From Paraburkholderia nodosa (GTDB taxonomy: Bacteria > Pseudomonadota > Gammaproteobacteria > Burkholderiales > Burkholderiaceae), in the NCBI RefSeq assembly GCF_001718195.1, contig NZ_MCNV01000003.1, forward strand, positions 496,001 to 560,000: a DNA stretch of 64,000 nucleotides. The letters run 5' to 3'. Positions within the stretch are counted from its first letter, which is position 1. Each line of letters starts with the position of its first letter. Positions 54,936 through 64,000 of the stretch are shown piece by piece. A program made the position numbers and the translations under genes. The notes beneath the pieces were generated by a model, which had not been told where the DNA came from, ran no database searches, and was given only the letters and a program-made list of their open reading frames with translations.

Positions 54936-55000
54936 TTGCACCGGGCCTCCCGGTGCAAGAAAAAACACCCCACGAACCGTCAGGCTCGTGGGGTGTTTTT
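54936..55000. terminator. Two adjacent hairpins between convergent genes
   Basis: TTGCACCGGG, loop CCT, CCCGGTGCAA (54936-54958) is followed by AAAAACACCCCACGA (54961-54975) pairing with TCGTGGGGTGTTTTT (54986-55000). The second, a 15-bp stem with A- and T-runs, is a bidirectional terminator; the first lacks a T-run on the plus strand. Confidence 0.9.
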
Positions 55001-55022
55001 CATTGAACGCGAAAGAAGGTGC

Positions 55023-56075
55023 TCAGCCCTGCTGCTGCGCCTCGAACGCCGCCGCCGCCCGCCCCAACCGGTCATTGACCGCGATCCACTCGATCGTCTC
55101 CGGCAGCTTCTCGATGAGAATGCGCGAGACGTTCGCGCGATCGAGCGCGCGCAGCAAGCCATACAGCTCGCGCGCATATTCCTGCGGCTCTTCCGGCGCG
55201 GCGACGAAGTGCACGCCCTGTGCCTGCGCCCAATCGCCCGCGCGCGAGGCGCGCGCCACGAGCGCCACCGTTTCGCCCGCATCGCGCGCTGCCGCCAGCA
55301 GCGGCTCCAGCGCCTCGAACGGCAGCAGCGCGAGCGGCGTGCGCGGCGCATAGTGCGCCTTGAGCGTACCCGAGGCGCGCGGCGCCGTGGCGTCCGAGCC
55401 GTCGGGCAAGCGCGGCGCCTCGCCCAGCACGCGCGCGATGTCGTGCGGCGTCACGTGGCCGGGCCGCAGCAACGCGGGAAATCCGCGGGAGAGATCGAGA
55501 ATCGTCGATTCGATGCCCACGTCGCATGCGCCGCCGTCGAGCACATGCACCGCCGCGCCGAATTCGTCGCGCACGTGCTGCGCCGTGGTCGGGCTCACGT
55601 GGCCGAAGCGGTTCGCCGACGGCGCCGCCACGCCGCCATGACCGCCGCGACGCGCAGAAAACGCCGCCAGCAGCTGCTGCGCGACCGGATGCGACGGGCA
55701 GCGCAGCCCCACCGAGTCCTGACCGCCGCTCACGGCATCGGGAATGCGTTCGTGGCGTTTGACGATCAGCGTGAGCGGGCCGGGCCAAAACGCGTCGACG
55801 AGCTTTTGCGCGGCCTCGGGCCATTCAGCGGCCCAGTATTGCGGGTCGCCACCGGGCGGCAAGTGCACGATCACCGGATGGTTCGCCGGCCGCCCTTTGG
55901 CCGCGTAAATGCGCGCGACTGCCTCGGGGCTCGCCGCATCGCCGCCCAGACCATAGACGGTCTCGGTCGGGAACGCTACCAGCTCGCCCGCGTCGAGCAG
56001 CGCGGCGGCGTGCTCGATGTCGGCATCGGTCAGAGTCGGCGCGCCATCGTGCGGCGCGTTCTGCTGATCAGACAT
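55023..56075 (-). CDS. sua5: L-threonylcarbamoyladenylate synthase (Sua5 type)
   Basis: A 350-residue enzyme that makes threonylcarbamoyl-AMP for t6A37 of tRNAs reading ANN codons. The YrdC fold shows AFPTETVYGLGGDA, YAAKGRPANHPVIVHL, FWPGPLTLIV and VAAPSANRFGHVSP. The C-terminal ~100 residues form the Sua5 domain (PRASGTLKAHYAPRTPLALL), absent from short TsaC. The ATG at 56075 is 15 bp after purK. It ends the purC-purE-purK run. Confidence 0.94.
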   Translation of the reverse strand: MSDQQNAPHDGAPTLTDADIEHAAALLDAGELVAFPTETVYGLGGDAASPEAVARIYAAKGRPANHPVIVHLPPGGDPQYWAAEWPEAAQKLVDAFWPGPLTLIVKRHERIPDAVSGGQDSVGLRCPSHPVAQQLLAAFSARRGGHGGVAAPSANRFGHVSPTTAQHVRDEFGAAVHVLDGGACDVGIESTILDLSRGFPALLRPGHVTPHDIARVLGEAPRLPDGSDATAPRASGTLKAHYAPRTPLALLPFEALEPLLAAARDAGETVALVARASRAGDWAQAQGVHFVAAPEEPQEYARELYGLLRALDRANVSRILIEKLPETIEWIAVNDRLGRAAAAFEAQQQG

Positions 56076-56089
56076 GATGCGGCTCAACC

Positions 56090-57307
56090 TCAGCTCGTGG
56101 CGATGTGCAGCAGGCGCGCGCAGTCGCGTGCGGCCGTGCGCGCTTCGTCGAGCGTCGGCGCAGTGAAGTTCACGTGGCCCATCTTACGGCCCGCACGCGC
56201 TTCTTCCTTGCCGTACAGATGCAGGCGCGCGGCCGGCATCGCGGCCACCTGGTCCCACGGCGGCGTGACGGGCGCGGCGCCCTTCTGGGGCTTCGCCTCG
56301 CCCACGGCGCAGGGGAACCACACGTCGCCGAGAATGTTCAGCATCACGGCCGGCGAGTGCTGGCGCGTGTCGCCGAGCGGCATGGCCGTCATGGCGCGCA
56401 CCTGCTGCTCGAACTGGCTCGTGGCGCACGCATCGGTCGTGTAGTGGCCCGAGTTGTGCGGACGCGGCGCCATTTCGTTGGCGACGAGCGAGCCGTCTTC
56501 GAGGATGAAGAACTCCACGCACAGCACGCCAACATAGCCGAGCTTCGCCGCGATCTGGATCGCCGCCTGCTGGGCCTGCTGCACGAGCGCCGGGCTTGCG
56601 TCCGGCGCGGGCACGATGGTGTGCGAGAGCACGCCGTTACGGTGCGTGTTCTGCGCGAGCGGATAAACGACGGCCTTGCCGTTCGTGCCGCGAGCGATCA
56701 GCGCGCTCACCTCGAACTTCAGCGGCAGGCGCTTTTCCAGCACGCACGGCACGCCGCCGAGCGACGCATGCGCCTCGCGCACTTCTTCGGCGTTGGAGAC
56801 ACGAATCTGGCCTTTGCCGTCGTAGCCCATGCGCGCGGTCTTGAGAATGCCCGGCAGCACGGCGGCGAGCGTCTTGTCGTCGATGCCGGCGAGCGCCTGC
56901 GACGACTCGATCACCACGTGCGGCGCGACCGGCACGCCGGCCGCCGCGATAAAGCGCTTCTCGGCGATGCGGTCCTGCGCCACCGCCACGCAGCGTCCAG
57001 CCGGGCTCACGAAGGTCGACTTCGCGAGCGTGTCGAGGCTCGCCGCGGGCACGTTCTCGAACTCGGTCGAGATGGCCGCGCACAGACGCGCGAGTTCGGT
57101 GAGCGCCGCTTCGTCGTCGTACGCGGCGCAGATGTGGCGGTCGGCCACGGTGCCCGCGGGGCTCGTCGCGTCGGGATCGAGCACGGCGACGCGATAGCCC
57201 ATCGCCTGCGCGGCAAAGCAGAACATGCGGCCGAGCTGGCCGCCACCCACCATGCCCAGCCAGGCGCCGGGCAGGATCGGTGAAACCGGTGAATTGTCAG
57301 GAGTCAT
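56090..57307 (-). CDS. purK: N5-carboxyaminoimidazole ribonucleotide synthase
   Basis: A 405-residue ATP-grasp enzyme that carboxylates AIR in purine synthesis. The N-terminal domain has [20 protein letters not shown] and [11 protein letters not shown]; the ATP-grasp part has [50 protein letters not shown] and NILGDVW. It works with PurE, whose gene ends 57 bp upstream. The neighbouring purE-purK order is common. Confidence 0.97.
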   Translation of the reverse strand: MTPDNSPVSPILPGAWLGMVGGGQLGRMFCFAAQAMGYRVAVLDPDATSPAGTVADRHICAAYDDEAALTELARLCAAISTEFENVPAASLDTLAKSTFVSPAGRCVAVAQDRIAEKRFIAAAGVPVAPHVVIESSQALAGIDDKTLAAVLPGILKTARMGYDGKGQIRVSNAEEVREAHASLGGVPCVLEKRLPLKFEVSALIARGTNGKAVVYPLAQNTHRNGVLSHTIVPAPDASPALVQQAQQAAIQIAAKLGYVGVLCVEFFILEDGSLVANEMAPRPHNSGHYTTDACATSQFEQQVRAMTAMPLGDTRQHSPAVMLNILGDVWFPCAVGEAKPQKGAAPVTPPWDQVAAMPAARLHLYGKEEARAGRKMGHVNFTAPTLDEARTAARDCARLLHIATS

Positions 57308-57342
57308 CTTCGTGGTCGGCCGCGGGGTGGCCGCGGCGCGTG

Positions 57343-57363
57343 GGGACGATCAAAGCGGGACGA

Positions 57364-57370
<7 letters not shown>
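57343..57370. repeat. Two tandem copies of a 14-bp unit at the purE stop
   Basis: GGGACGATCAAAGC at 57343-57356 and 57357-57370. The second copy contains the purE stop codon on the minus strand. Confidence 0.85.
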
Positions 57371-57882
<512 letters not shown>

Positions 57883-57908
57883 TGTGCTTCCTTTTTCCCT
57901 CTTCTCGC

Positions 57909-58799
57909 TCACGCGAGCTTTTGACCCGTAAGACGCTCGAGCGCCTCCTGATACTTTGCCGACGTTTTGGCGATCACTTCGTCGGGCAGCTTCGGTGCCG
58001 GCGGCTCCTTCTTCCAGTCCTGGGTTTCGAGCCAGTCGCGCACGAACTGCTTGTCGAACGACGGCGGGTTCGAGCCCACCTGGTACTGGTCGGCCGGCCA
58101 GAAGCGCGACGAGTCGGCGGTGAGCGCCTCGTCCATCAGATACAGCTGGCCGTGGTTGTCGAGACCGAATTCGAACTTCGTGTCGGCGATGATGATGCCG
58201 CGCGTGGCCGCGTAGTCGGCGGCTTCCTTGTACAGCTTGATCGAAATATCCTTGATGGTGCGCGAGAGCTCGGTGCCGATGCGGCGCTCCATCTCTTCGT
58301 ACGTGATGTTCTCGTCGTGGTGGCCCATTTCGGCCTTGGCTGCCGGCGTGAAGATCGGCTCGGGCAGCTTTTGTGCATTCTGCAGGCCCGGCGGCAGTTC
58401 GACACCGCACACGGCGCCCGTTGCCTGATAGTCCTTCCAGCCGCTGCCGGCCAGATAGCCGCGCACCACGGCTTCCACGAGGATCGGCTCGAGGCGCTTC
58501 ACCACGACGGCGCGGCCCTTGACCTGCTCGACTTCGTCGGCGGCCACCACCGTTTCAGGCGCGACGCCCGTGAGGTGGTTCGGCACGACGTGCTTGAGCT
58601 TTTCGAACCAGAAGTCGGCCATCTGGTTGAGCACCTCGCCCTTGCGCGGAATCGGCTCGCCCATGATGACGTCGAACGCCGACAGACGGTCGGTGGTGAC
58701 GATCAGCAGCTTGTCATTGCCCACGGCATAGTTGTCGCGGACCTTGCCGCGGCCGAGAAGCGGCAGCGAGCGGAGCGTGGATTCGTAGAGGGTAGACAT
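57909..58799 (-). CDS. purC: Phosphoribosylaminoimidazole-succinocarboxamide synthase
   Basis: A 296-residue SAICAR synthase, adding aspartate to CAIR with ATP. It shows [59 protein letters not shown] and [17 protein letters not shown], with the long bacterial form of the family (about 300 residues). It is the first of three purine genes running into purE and purK. The 215-bp gap to fba may hold its own promoter. The ribosome site is weak. Confidence 0.97.
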   Translation of the reverse strand: MSTLYESTLRSLPLLGRGKVRDNYAVGNDKLLIVTTDRLSAFDVIMGEPIPRKGEVLNQMADFWFEKLKHVVPNHLTGVAPETVVAADEVEQVKGRAVVVKRLEPILVEAVVRGYLAGSGWKDYQATGAVCGVELPPGLQNAQKLPEPIFTPAAKAEMGHHDENITYEEMERRIGTELSRTIKDISIKLYKEAADYAATRGIIIADTKFEFGLDNHGQLYLMDEALTADSSRFWPADQYQVGSNPPSFDKQFVRDWLETQDWKKEPPAPKLPDEVIAKTSAKYQEALERLTGQKLA

Positions 58800-59014
58800 C
58801 GTCGTGATTCGCTAAAAGGACAATCGAAACGGAGGCGGGTTCGGTCCAGAATCGCGGTTGCAACCGCGCGCGGAAACCGTAAAACCGAAGGTAATGCGAG
58901 GGTAAACCAAAAACCGGCAAATTTCCCGGAAAAGCCCATCGCCGTTCCCCCAAAACAGGCGGAAACGGCGATGTTTGCTACTCGAGGCGCACAGCGCCCG
59001 GCACAGAAGCTCGC

Positions 59015-60079
59015 TTAGCGAACGATCTGCGCGAGTTCGCCCGATTTGTACTTCTCGGCGATCTTGTCGAGCGAAACCGGCTTGATCTTGCCGGCCTGGC
59101 CTTCGCAGCCGAACGCGAGGAAGCGGTCCAGGCACACCTTCTTCGCGGCTTCGCGAGCCGGCTTCAGGTAGTCGCGCGGGTCGAACTTCGACGGATTTTC
59201 ATACATATAGCGACGGATCGCGCCCGTGATCGCCAGACGCAGGTCAGTGTCGATGTTGATCTTGCGCACGCCGTGACGGATGCCTTCCTGGATCTCTTCC
59301 ACCGGCACGCCGTACGTTTCCTTCATGTCGCCGCCGAATTCGCGGATCTCGGCCAGCAGTTCCTGCGGCACCGACGACGAACCGTGCATCACGAGGTGCG
59401 TGTTCGGAATGCGCGCGTGGATTTCCTTGATGCGCTGGATCGACAGAATGTCGCCCGTGGGCTTCTTGGAGAACTTGTACGCGCCGTGCGAGGTGCCGAT
59501 GGCGATGGCCAGCGCGTCGCACTGCGTGAGCTTCACAAAGTCGGCGGCCTGCTCCGGGTCCGTCAGGAGCTGCTCGCGCGTCATGGTGCCTTCGGCGCCG
59601 TGACCGTCTTCCTTGTCGCCCTTCATCGTTTCCAGCGAACCGAGCACGCCCAGTTCCGCTTCGACCGTCACGCCGATCGAGTGCGCCATTTCGACGACCT
59701 TGCGCGAAACTTCGACGTTGTACTCGTACGATGCGACTGTCTTGCCGTCGGCTTCGAGCGAGCCGTCCATCATCACACTGGTGAAACCGCTGCGGATCGC
59801 TGCCATGCAGACTGCCGGCGACTGGCCGTGGTCCTGGTGCATCACGACCGGAATATGCGGATACGACTCGACCGCGGCTTCGATCAGGTGGCGCAGGAAG
59901 GGCTCACCCGCGTACTTACGCGCGCCGGCCGATGCCTGCATGATCACCGGCGAACCGACCTGGTTCGCGGCTTCCATGATCGCCTGGACCTGTTCCAGGT
60001 TGTTCACGTTGAACGCGGGCAGGCCATAACCGTGTTCAGCCGCGTGGTCCAGCAGTTGACGCATTGATACGAGAGGCAT
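59015..60079 (-). CDS. fba: Class II fructose-bisphosphate aldolase
   Basis: A 354-residue zinc aldolase of glycolysis and gluconeogenesis (subtype also called CbbA). Zinc and catalytic residues are in [82 protein letters not shown] and [27 protein letters not shown] five bases before the ATG is a strong ribosome site. It follows pyk on the same strand after a 394-bp gap. Confidence 0.97.
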   Translation of the reverse strand: MPLVSMRQLLDHAAEHGYGLPAFNVNNLEQVQAIMEAANQVGSPVIMQASAGARKYAGEPFLRHLIEAAVESYPHIPVVMHQDHGQSPAVCMAAIRSGFTSVMMDGSLEADGKTVASYEYNVEVSRKVVEMAHSIGVTVEAELGVLGSLETMKGDKEDGHGAEGTMTREQLLTDPEQAADFVKLTQCDALAIAIGTSHGAYKFSKKPTGDILSIQRIKEIHARIPNTHLVMHGSSSVPQELLAEIREFGGDMKETYGVPVEEIQEGIRHGVRKINIDTDLRLAITGAIRRYMYENPSKFDPRDYLKPAREAAKKVCLDRFLAFGCEGQAGKIKPVSLDKIAEKYKSGELAQIVR

Positions 60080-60473
60080 TGTTACTCCTTTGATTTGAAA
60101 CGAAATGCTTCTGCCGCCGACTGTCTTGCGCAGCCGGTCGAGGGCGGCCTGGCAGCCGCCGCCCGCGTGACCTGCCGCGGGCTCGATGGCGTGATTTTAT
60201 CGCGAAGCGCGTCCGATCCCGGCACCAGGCACGTAACTGGCATGAAATTGGCGTATCGGAGCGTCAGAACCGCGAGAAGATGCAAAAAGCGTTGACAGCC
60301 CGTGCGCCGTTTCTATGGCGTACGGGCTTCAATTGCGGGGAAAAAGCGTCTAAACGGCACCGATTTGGCGTCGATCTGATACCAGTGTGGTACCAGTCGA
60401 AGCCGTCCGCATTTATTTTCGGGAGTCGCGAAAATAAAGCGAAAAAAATCGCCGCGAGGTTACCGCACCGAAG
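60080..60473. other. fba-pyk intergenic region with two stem-loops
   Basis: About 394 bp, no gene. AGCCCGTGCGCC (60297-60308) pairs with GGCGTACGGGCT (60317-60328) with one G-U pair; on the minus strand a T-run follows after about 8 bases, so it may be the pyk terminator. TTTATTTTCG (60412-60421) pairs with CGAAAATAAA (60429-60438), an AT-rich 10-bp stem next to the pyk stop. On the minus strand TAAAAT near 60195-60200 may be an fba -10. Confidence 0.6.
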
Positions 60474-61910
60474 TTAGAGCACGTCGCCGACGCGCACGAT
60501 CTTCAGTGTGTTCGTGCCGCCCGGCTGCCCCATCGGCTCGCCCACGGTCAGCACGACCATGTCGCCGTGCGACGCGTAGCCCTTGCTGACCACCACTTCG
60601 ATGGCTTGCTGGAGCGCCGTGTCGCGGTCGCTGCTCGTATCGAGGTGCAGCGGCGTGACATTGCGATAGAGCGACATGGCGCGCTCGCTGCCTGCACGCG
60701 GCGTGAGCGCGAAGATCGGCACATGGGTCCAGTGACGCGACATCCAGAGTGCGGTCGAGCCCGACTCGGTAAGCGCGACGATCGCCTTTGCGCCCAGGTG
60801 GTAGGCCGTGAACAGCGCGCCCATGGCGATCGACTGGTCGATGCGCGTGAAGGTGCGGTCGAGGAAGTCCTTGTCCAGTTCGGATTGCTCCGACTTCTCC
60901 GCTTCCAGACAGATCGCGGCCATGGCCTCGATGGTCTGCACCGGGTACTTGCCCGCGGCCGATTCGGCCGAGAGCATCACGGCGTCCGTGCCGTCGAGAA
61001 CCGCGTTGGCGACGTCCGAGACTTCGGCGCGCGTAGGCACCGGCGCGTGGATCATCGACTCCATCATCTGCGTGGCCGTGATGACGAGTTTGTTCGAGTC
61101 GCGCGCCATGCGGATCATGCGCTTTTGCAGCGCCGGCACGGCGGCATTGCCCACTTCCACGGCCAGGTCGCCGCGCGCGACCATGATGCCGTCCGACGAA
61201 TCGAGAATTTCCTGCAGCGCCGGAATCGCCTCGGCGCGCTCGATCTTCGCGATCATCTTCGGCTTGATGCCGTACGGCGCGCCCGCGATGTTCGCGAGCT
61301 GGCGCGCCATTTCCATGTCGGTGGCGTTCTTCGGGAACGACACGGCGACGAAGTCCGCGCCCAGCGACATGGCCGTGCGGATGTCTTCCATGTCCTTCGC
61401 GGTGAGCGCGGGCGCCGTCAGGCCGCCGCCCTGGCGGTTGATGCCCTTGTTGTTCGACAGGTCGCCGCCCACGCGCACGATCGTGTGGATCTCGCTGCCG
61501 ATCACGCGCGCGACGTCGAGCACGATCAGGCCGTCGTTGAGCAACAGGATGTCGCCCGGCTTCAGGTCGCGCGGCAGATCCTTGTAGTCGAGACCGACGC
61601 GCTCGTCATTGCCGAGCTCGCATTCGGCGTCGAGGATGAACGGATGGCCCGGCTCGAGCGTCGTCTTGCCATTCTCGAATTTGCCGACGCGAATCTTCGG
61701 GCCTTGCAGGTCCGCCATGATCGCAACTTCGCGGCCAGCCTGGCGGGCGCAGTCCCGCACCATTTCAGCACGCTGACGATGGTCGTCGGCGGTGCCGTGC
61801 GAAAAGTTGAGGCGCACCACGTCCAGTCCTGCGCGGATCATTTTCAGCAGGATGTCCGGCGTGCTGGAAGCCGGACCGATGGTGGCGACAATCTTGGTGG
61901 CGCGATGCAT
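60474..61910 (-). CDS. pyk: Pyruvate kinase
   Basis: A 478-residue enzyme that makes pyruvate and ATP from phosphoenolpyruvate. Family segments are KIVATIGPASSTPDILLKMI, AGLDVVRLNFSHG, MADLQGPKIRVGKFENGKT, FPKNATDMEMARQLANIA, KIERAEAIPALQEILDSSDG and IMVARGDLAVEVG. GGAG five bases before the ATG at 61910 fixes the start. The same frame continues upstream without a stop for 143 more codons up to pgk; see the next entry. Confidence 0.96.
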   Translation of the reverse strand: MHRATKIVATIGPASSTPDILLKMIRAGLDVVRLNFSHGTADDHRQRAEMVRDCARQAGREVAIMADLQGPKIRVGKFENGKTTLEPGHPFILDAECELGNDERVGLDYKDLPRDLKPGDILLLNDGLIVLDVARVIGSEIHTIVRVGGDLSNNKGINRQGGGLTAPALTAKDMEDIRTAMSLGADFVAVSFPKNATDMEMARQLANIAGAPYGIKPKMIAKIERAEAIPALQEILDSSDGIMVARGDLAVEVGNAAVPALQKRMIRMARDSNKLVITATQMMESMIHAPVPTRAEVSDVANAVLDGTDAVMLSAESAAGKYPVQTIEAMAAICLEAEKSEQSELDKDFLDRTFTRIDQSIAMGALFTAYHLGAKAIVALTESGSTALWMSRHWTHVPIFALTPRAGSERAMSLYRNVTPLHLDTSSDRDTALQQAIEVVVSKGYASHGDMVVLTVGEPMGQPGGTNTLKIVRVGDVL

Positions 61911-62339
61911 GAGTCTCCTCGTCTGGATAGGATCGCTGGGAAAACCGTTGCTGCGAGAAGTGCTGGCCGGCTGCGCCGCGAGTGCGGATGCGCCGGAACG
62001 CGCACCGGGTGTACCCGGCGTCGCTTTCTTGGAGGACACCGCAGGGCTCACGTGAGCCGCTACGGCGCTGTCTACATGCGTAGTCGTATTCGATGCGGGC
62101 GGGGCTGTGCGCCCCGTCGGATTCTGTGCGGCTGTCGATTCAGCAGTCGACTGCGTCGCCGCAAGATCCTTTTCGGCAGCGGCGGCGGGGGTCGCGTCGG
62201 CCCCCGCCTGGTCCGTCTCTGCCTGGGGCGCTGCGCGCCCCTTCTGTTTTGCTGCGGCCCCGGCTGCGCTGCGCGACTTCTGTGCGCCTGCACGAGGAAG
62301 TTTGCTCATGGCCTTCCCGGCCGGGGCGCGCGGCGCCAC
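61911..62339 (-). other. Stop-free, in-frame Ala/Thr/Pro-rich stretch between pgk and pyk
   Basis: On the minus strand this 429-bp segment is open in the pyk frame from an ATG at 62339, directly after the pgk stop, or from an ATG at 62309 (MSKLPRAGAQ). It would encode a basic low-complexity sequence (SRSAAGAAAKQKGRAAPQAE, then TTTHVDSAVAAHVSPAVSSK). It resembles a histone-H1-like or linker sequence, not a pyruvate kinase domain. It may be a leader, a small protein fused in frame, or chance openness in GC-rich DNA. Confidence 0.4.
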
Positions 62340-63539
62340 TTAACCAGCCGCCCGCGTTTCGAGCACTTCGACCGCCGGCAGCTTCTTGCCTTCGAGGAAC
62401 TCGAGGAAGGCGCCGCCGCCGGTGGAGATATAGCTGACCTTGTCGGCGATGTTGTACTTCGCGATGGCTGCGAGCGTGTCGCCGCCGCCCGCGATCGAGA
62501 AGGCGCCCGAACTGGCGATCGCATCCGCGAGCGTCTTCGTGCCGTTGCCGAACTGGTCGAACTCGAACACGCCGACCGGGCCGTTCCACACGATCGTGCC
62601 GGCCTGCGCGAGTTGCGCGGCGAGCGCGTTGGCGGTGACGGGACCGATGTCGAGGATCATGTCGTCGTCGGCTACGTCGGCCACGTTCTTCGTCTCGGCC
62701 CTGGCCGTCGGCGAGAATTCCTTGGCGGTCACGACGTCGGTCGGGATCGGCACGGAGGCGCCGCGCGCGCGCGCCGCGTCGATGATGGCCTTCGCATCGT
62801 CCACCAGATCGGCTTCGGCGAGCGACTTGCCGATCTTCAGGCCCGCGGCCAGCATGAACGTGTTGGCGATGCCGCCGCCGACGATCAGCTGATCGACTTT
62901 CTCGGCCAGCGACTTGAGGATGGTGAGCTTGGTCGAAACCTTCGAGCCCGCCACGATGGCCACCAGCGGACGCTTGGGCGCGCCGAGCGCCTTGCCGAGC
63001 GCGTCGAGTTCGGCCGCGAGCAGCGGACCCGCGCAGGCGACGCTCGCGTACTTCGCGATGCCGTAGGTCGTGGCTTCGGCGCGATGGGCGGTGCCGAACG
63101 CGTCGTTCACGTAGATATCGCAGAGCTTCGCCATCTTTTGCGAAAGCTCGTCCGAGTTCTTCTTTTCGCCCTTGTTGACGCGGCAGTTTTCGAGCAGCAC
63201 CACGTTGCCCGGCTCGACGTTCACGCCGTTTTCAACCCAGTTCGCGACCAGCGGCACGTCGCGGCCGAGCAGTTCGGCCAGACGCTTCGCGACCGGCGCG
63301 AGGGAGTCTTCGGGCTTGAATTCGCCTTCAGTCGGGCGGCCCAGGTGCGAGGTGACCATGACGGCCGCGCCGGCGTCGAGTGCGGCCTTGATGGCCGGCA
63401 CGGAGGCGCGCACGCGGGTGTCTTCGGTGATGTTGCCGTGGTCGTCCTGCGGCACGTTCAGGTCGGCGCGGATGAATACGCGCTTGCCCTTCAATTTGCC
63501 TTCGGAGATCAGATCGGAAAGACGCAGAACCTTGTTCAT
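62340..63539 (-). CDS. pgk: Phosphoglycerate kinase
   Basis: A 399-residue glycolytic kinase. N-terminal substrate-binding segments are [31 protein letters not shown] and [14 protein letters not shown]; the C-terminal ATP domain has [32 protein letters not shown] and [12 protein letters not shown]. The ATG at 63539 (MNKVLRLSD) is preferred; ATGs at 63545 and 63575 are in frame. It is the first gene of the minus-strand glycolytic run pgk-pyk-fba. Confidence 0.97.
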   Translation of the reverse strand: MNKVLRLSDLISEGKLKGKRVFIRADLNVPQDDHGNITEDTRVRASVPAIKAALDAGAAVMVTSHLGRPTEGEFKPEDSLAPVAKRLAELLGRDVPLVANWVENGVNVEPGNVVLLENCRVNKGEKKNSDELSQKMAKLCDIYVNDAFGTAHRAEATTYGIAKYASVACAGPLLAAELDALGKALGAPKRPLVAIVAGSKVSTKLTILKSLAEKVDQLIVGGGIANTFMLAAGLKIGKSLAEADLVDDAKAIIDAARARGASVPIPTDVVTAKEFSPTARAETKNVADVADDDMILDIGPVTANALAAQLAQAGTIVWNGPVGVFEFDQFGNGTKTLADAIASSGAFSIAGGGDTLAAIAKYNIADKVSYISTGGGAFLEFLEGKKLPAVEVLETRAAG

Positions 63540-64000
63540 GGGCATGTCATCTTGATGGTGGGAAGGCGGTGGCAAGGCGATGCGGCGCCGCGGGCCTCAT
63601 TCTGGCGCGGCAAGACGTGCGGGACGGCACGGCGCGGGATCCGGTTTGAACGCTGTTTCGGGTCGCGGCTCCATGTCGCTGCTCGTCGCTGGCACGAGCC
63701 GGCATCGATTGCGAGATCGGTATTTTAGCTGATAGCCAGGACGATCAGAGACGTGTCCAGGCGAATCTCCCGTATTTGGGCAGACGCTGCTCGCCGGGCG
63801 GGCGTTCGCGCGATTTGCTGCGATGCAGCATGGGCTAAACCCAAAAAATATTCAGGCGGAACGCGCGCGAAACGACCCTAAAATCGCCCGAAATCCCCGC
63901 CCCAAGCGCCCGCGGGCGCGCTGGCAGGCGTCAAATGACGCTAAAATAATCGTCTTTGCCAACCGCAGCCACGCCGCGCGCGGCGAAACCCCTATATAAG
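63540..64000. other. Upstream region of pgk and of a gene beyond the window
   Basis: About 460 bp without a gene. On the minus strand TAAAAT (complement of 63722-63727) may be the pgk -10. On the plus strand TAAAAT at 63942-63947 and a TATATAAG at the window edge suggest a promoter reading out of the window to the right. Confidence 0.5.
63928..63947 (+). promoter_or_regulatory. Palindrome next to a -10 box at the right edge
   Basis: GCGTCA, AA, TGACGC (63928-63941) is a perfect 14-bp dyad ending directly at TAAAAT (63942-63947). The gene it would control lies outside the window. Confidence 0.5.

Noticed and set aside
60567..63728. Open frame of over 1000 codons on the plus strand opposite pyk and pgk
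   Set aside because: It is antisense to two core glycolytic genes; the Arg/His/Ala-rich translation is typical of shadow frames.

Overview
The window is GC-rich and almost fully coding. It reads as a piece of a primary chromosome of the family Burkholderiaceae, most likely Burkholderia, Paraburkholderia or Caballeronia. The evidence is family resemblance: a BpeR/BpeAB-OprB-type efflux locus, the order pgk-pyk-fba-purC-purE-purK-sua5, an endonuclease-type MutL followed by miaA, and -10 elements of the TAGAAT/TAAAAT type. I cannot fix the species. I found no insertion sequence, phage gene, CRISPR array, rRNA or replication origin.

Layout. 1-941 is the truncated glyA (minus). 1437-7759 carries ydfG and then the complete envelope-constriction operon ybgC-tolQRAB-pal-cpoB. 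tRNA-Lys(UUU) and a small exported protein follow. 8723-10586 is a minus-strand cytochrome b561 plus two YceI-like periplasmic proteins, divergent from a LysR regulator across two nested palindromes. 11729-14311 holds a ParB-like-nuclease-fold protein, a small MscS channel and a DedA protein. 14534-17649 is mutL-miaA.

17890-28041 is a polyol-catabolism island. On the plus strand lie dalD, xylB and a SorC-type regulator. Converging on the minus strand lie smoS, the ABC transporter smoEFG and smoK, and a HAD phosphatase. The two operons start from promoters with the same architecture and share a 33-bp block that begins at the -10 hexamer, so one regulator probably controls both arms: arabitol to xylulose to xylulose-5-P, and sorbitol or mannitol uptake and oxidation to fructose. 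Next come a zinc-type ABC uptake operon (znuA-znuC-znuB, with a histidine-rich ZnuC tail and a candidate Zur box), a second xylulokinase-like gene and an NCS2 purine permease.

34961-42149 is the RND efflux operon (bpeA-bpeB-oprB) with divergent bpeR and a perfect 20-bp operator between the -35 and -10 of the pump promoter. 42218-54925 is mixed: a cysteine hydrolase, a GlxA-type regulator, CoxG-like and DUF427 proteins, an exported repeat-like protein, a Do/MucD protease beside a two-component system, DacB, a fatty-acid-hydroxylase-fold membrane protein and a GDSL lipoprotein. 55023-63539 is a minus-strand run of core metabolism: glycolysis (pgk, pyk, fba), purine synthesis (purC, purE, purK) and tRNA t6A modification (sua5).

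Most of the window is ordinary core genome. The less expected signals are regulatory and structural: the paired polyol promoters, the BpeR operator, the LysR-intergenic palindromes, candidate leaderless starts for mutL and ybgC, a stop-free 143-codon stretch in frame upstream of pyk, short tandem repeats at gene 3' ends, and weak pairs in tRNA-Lys.
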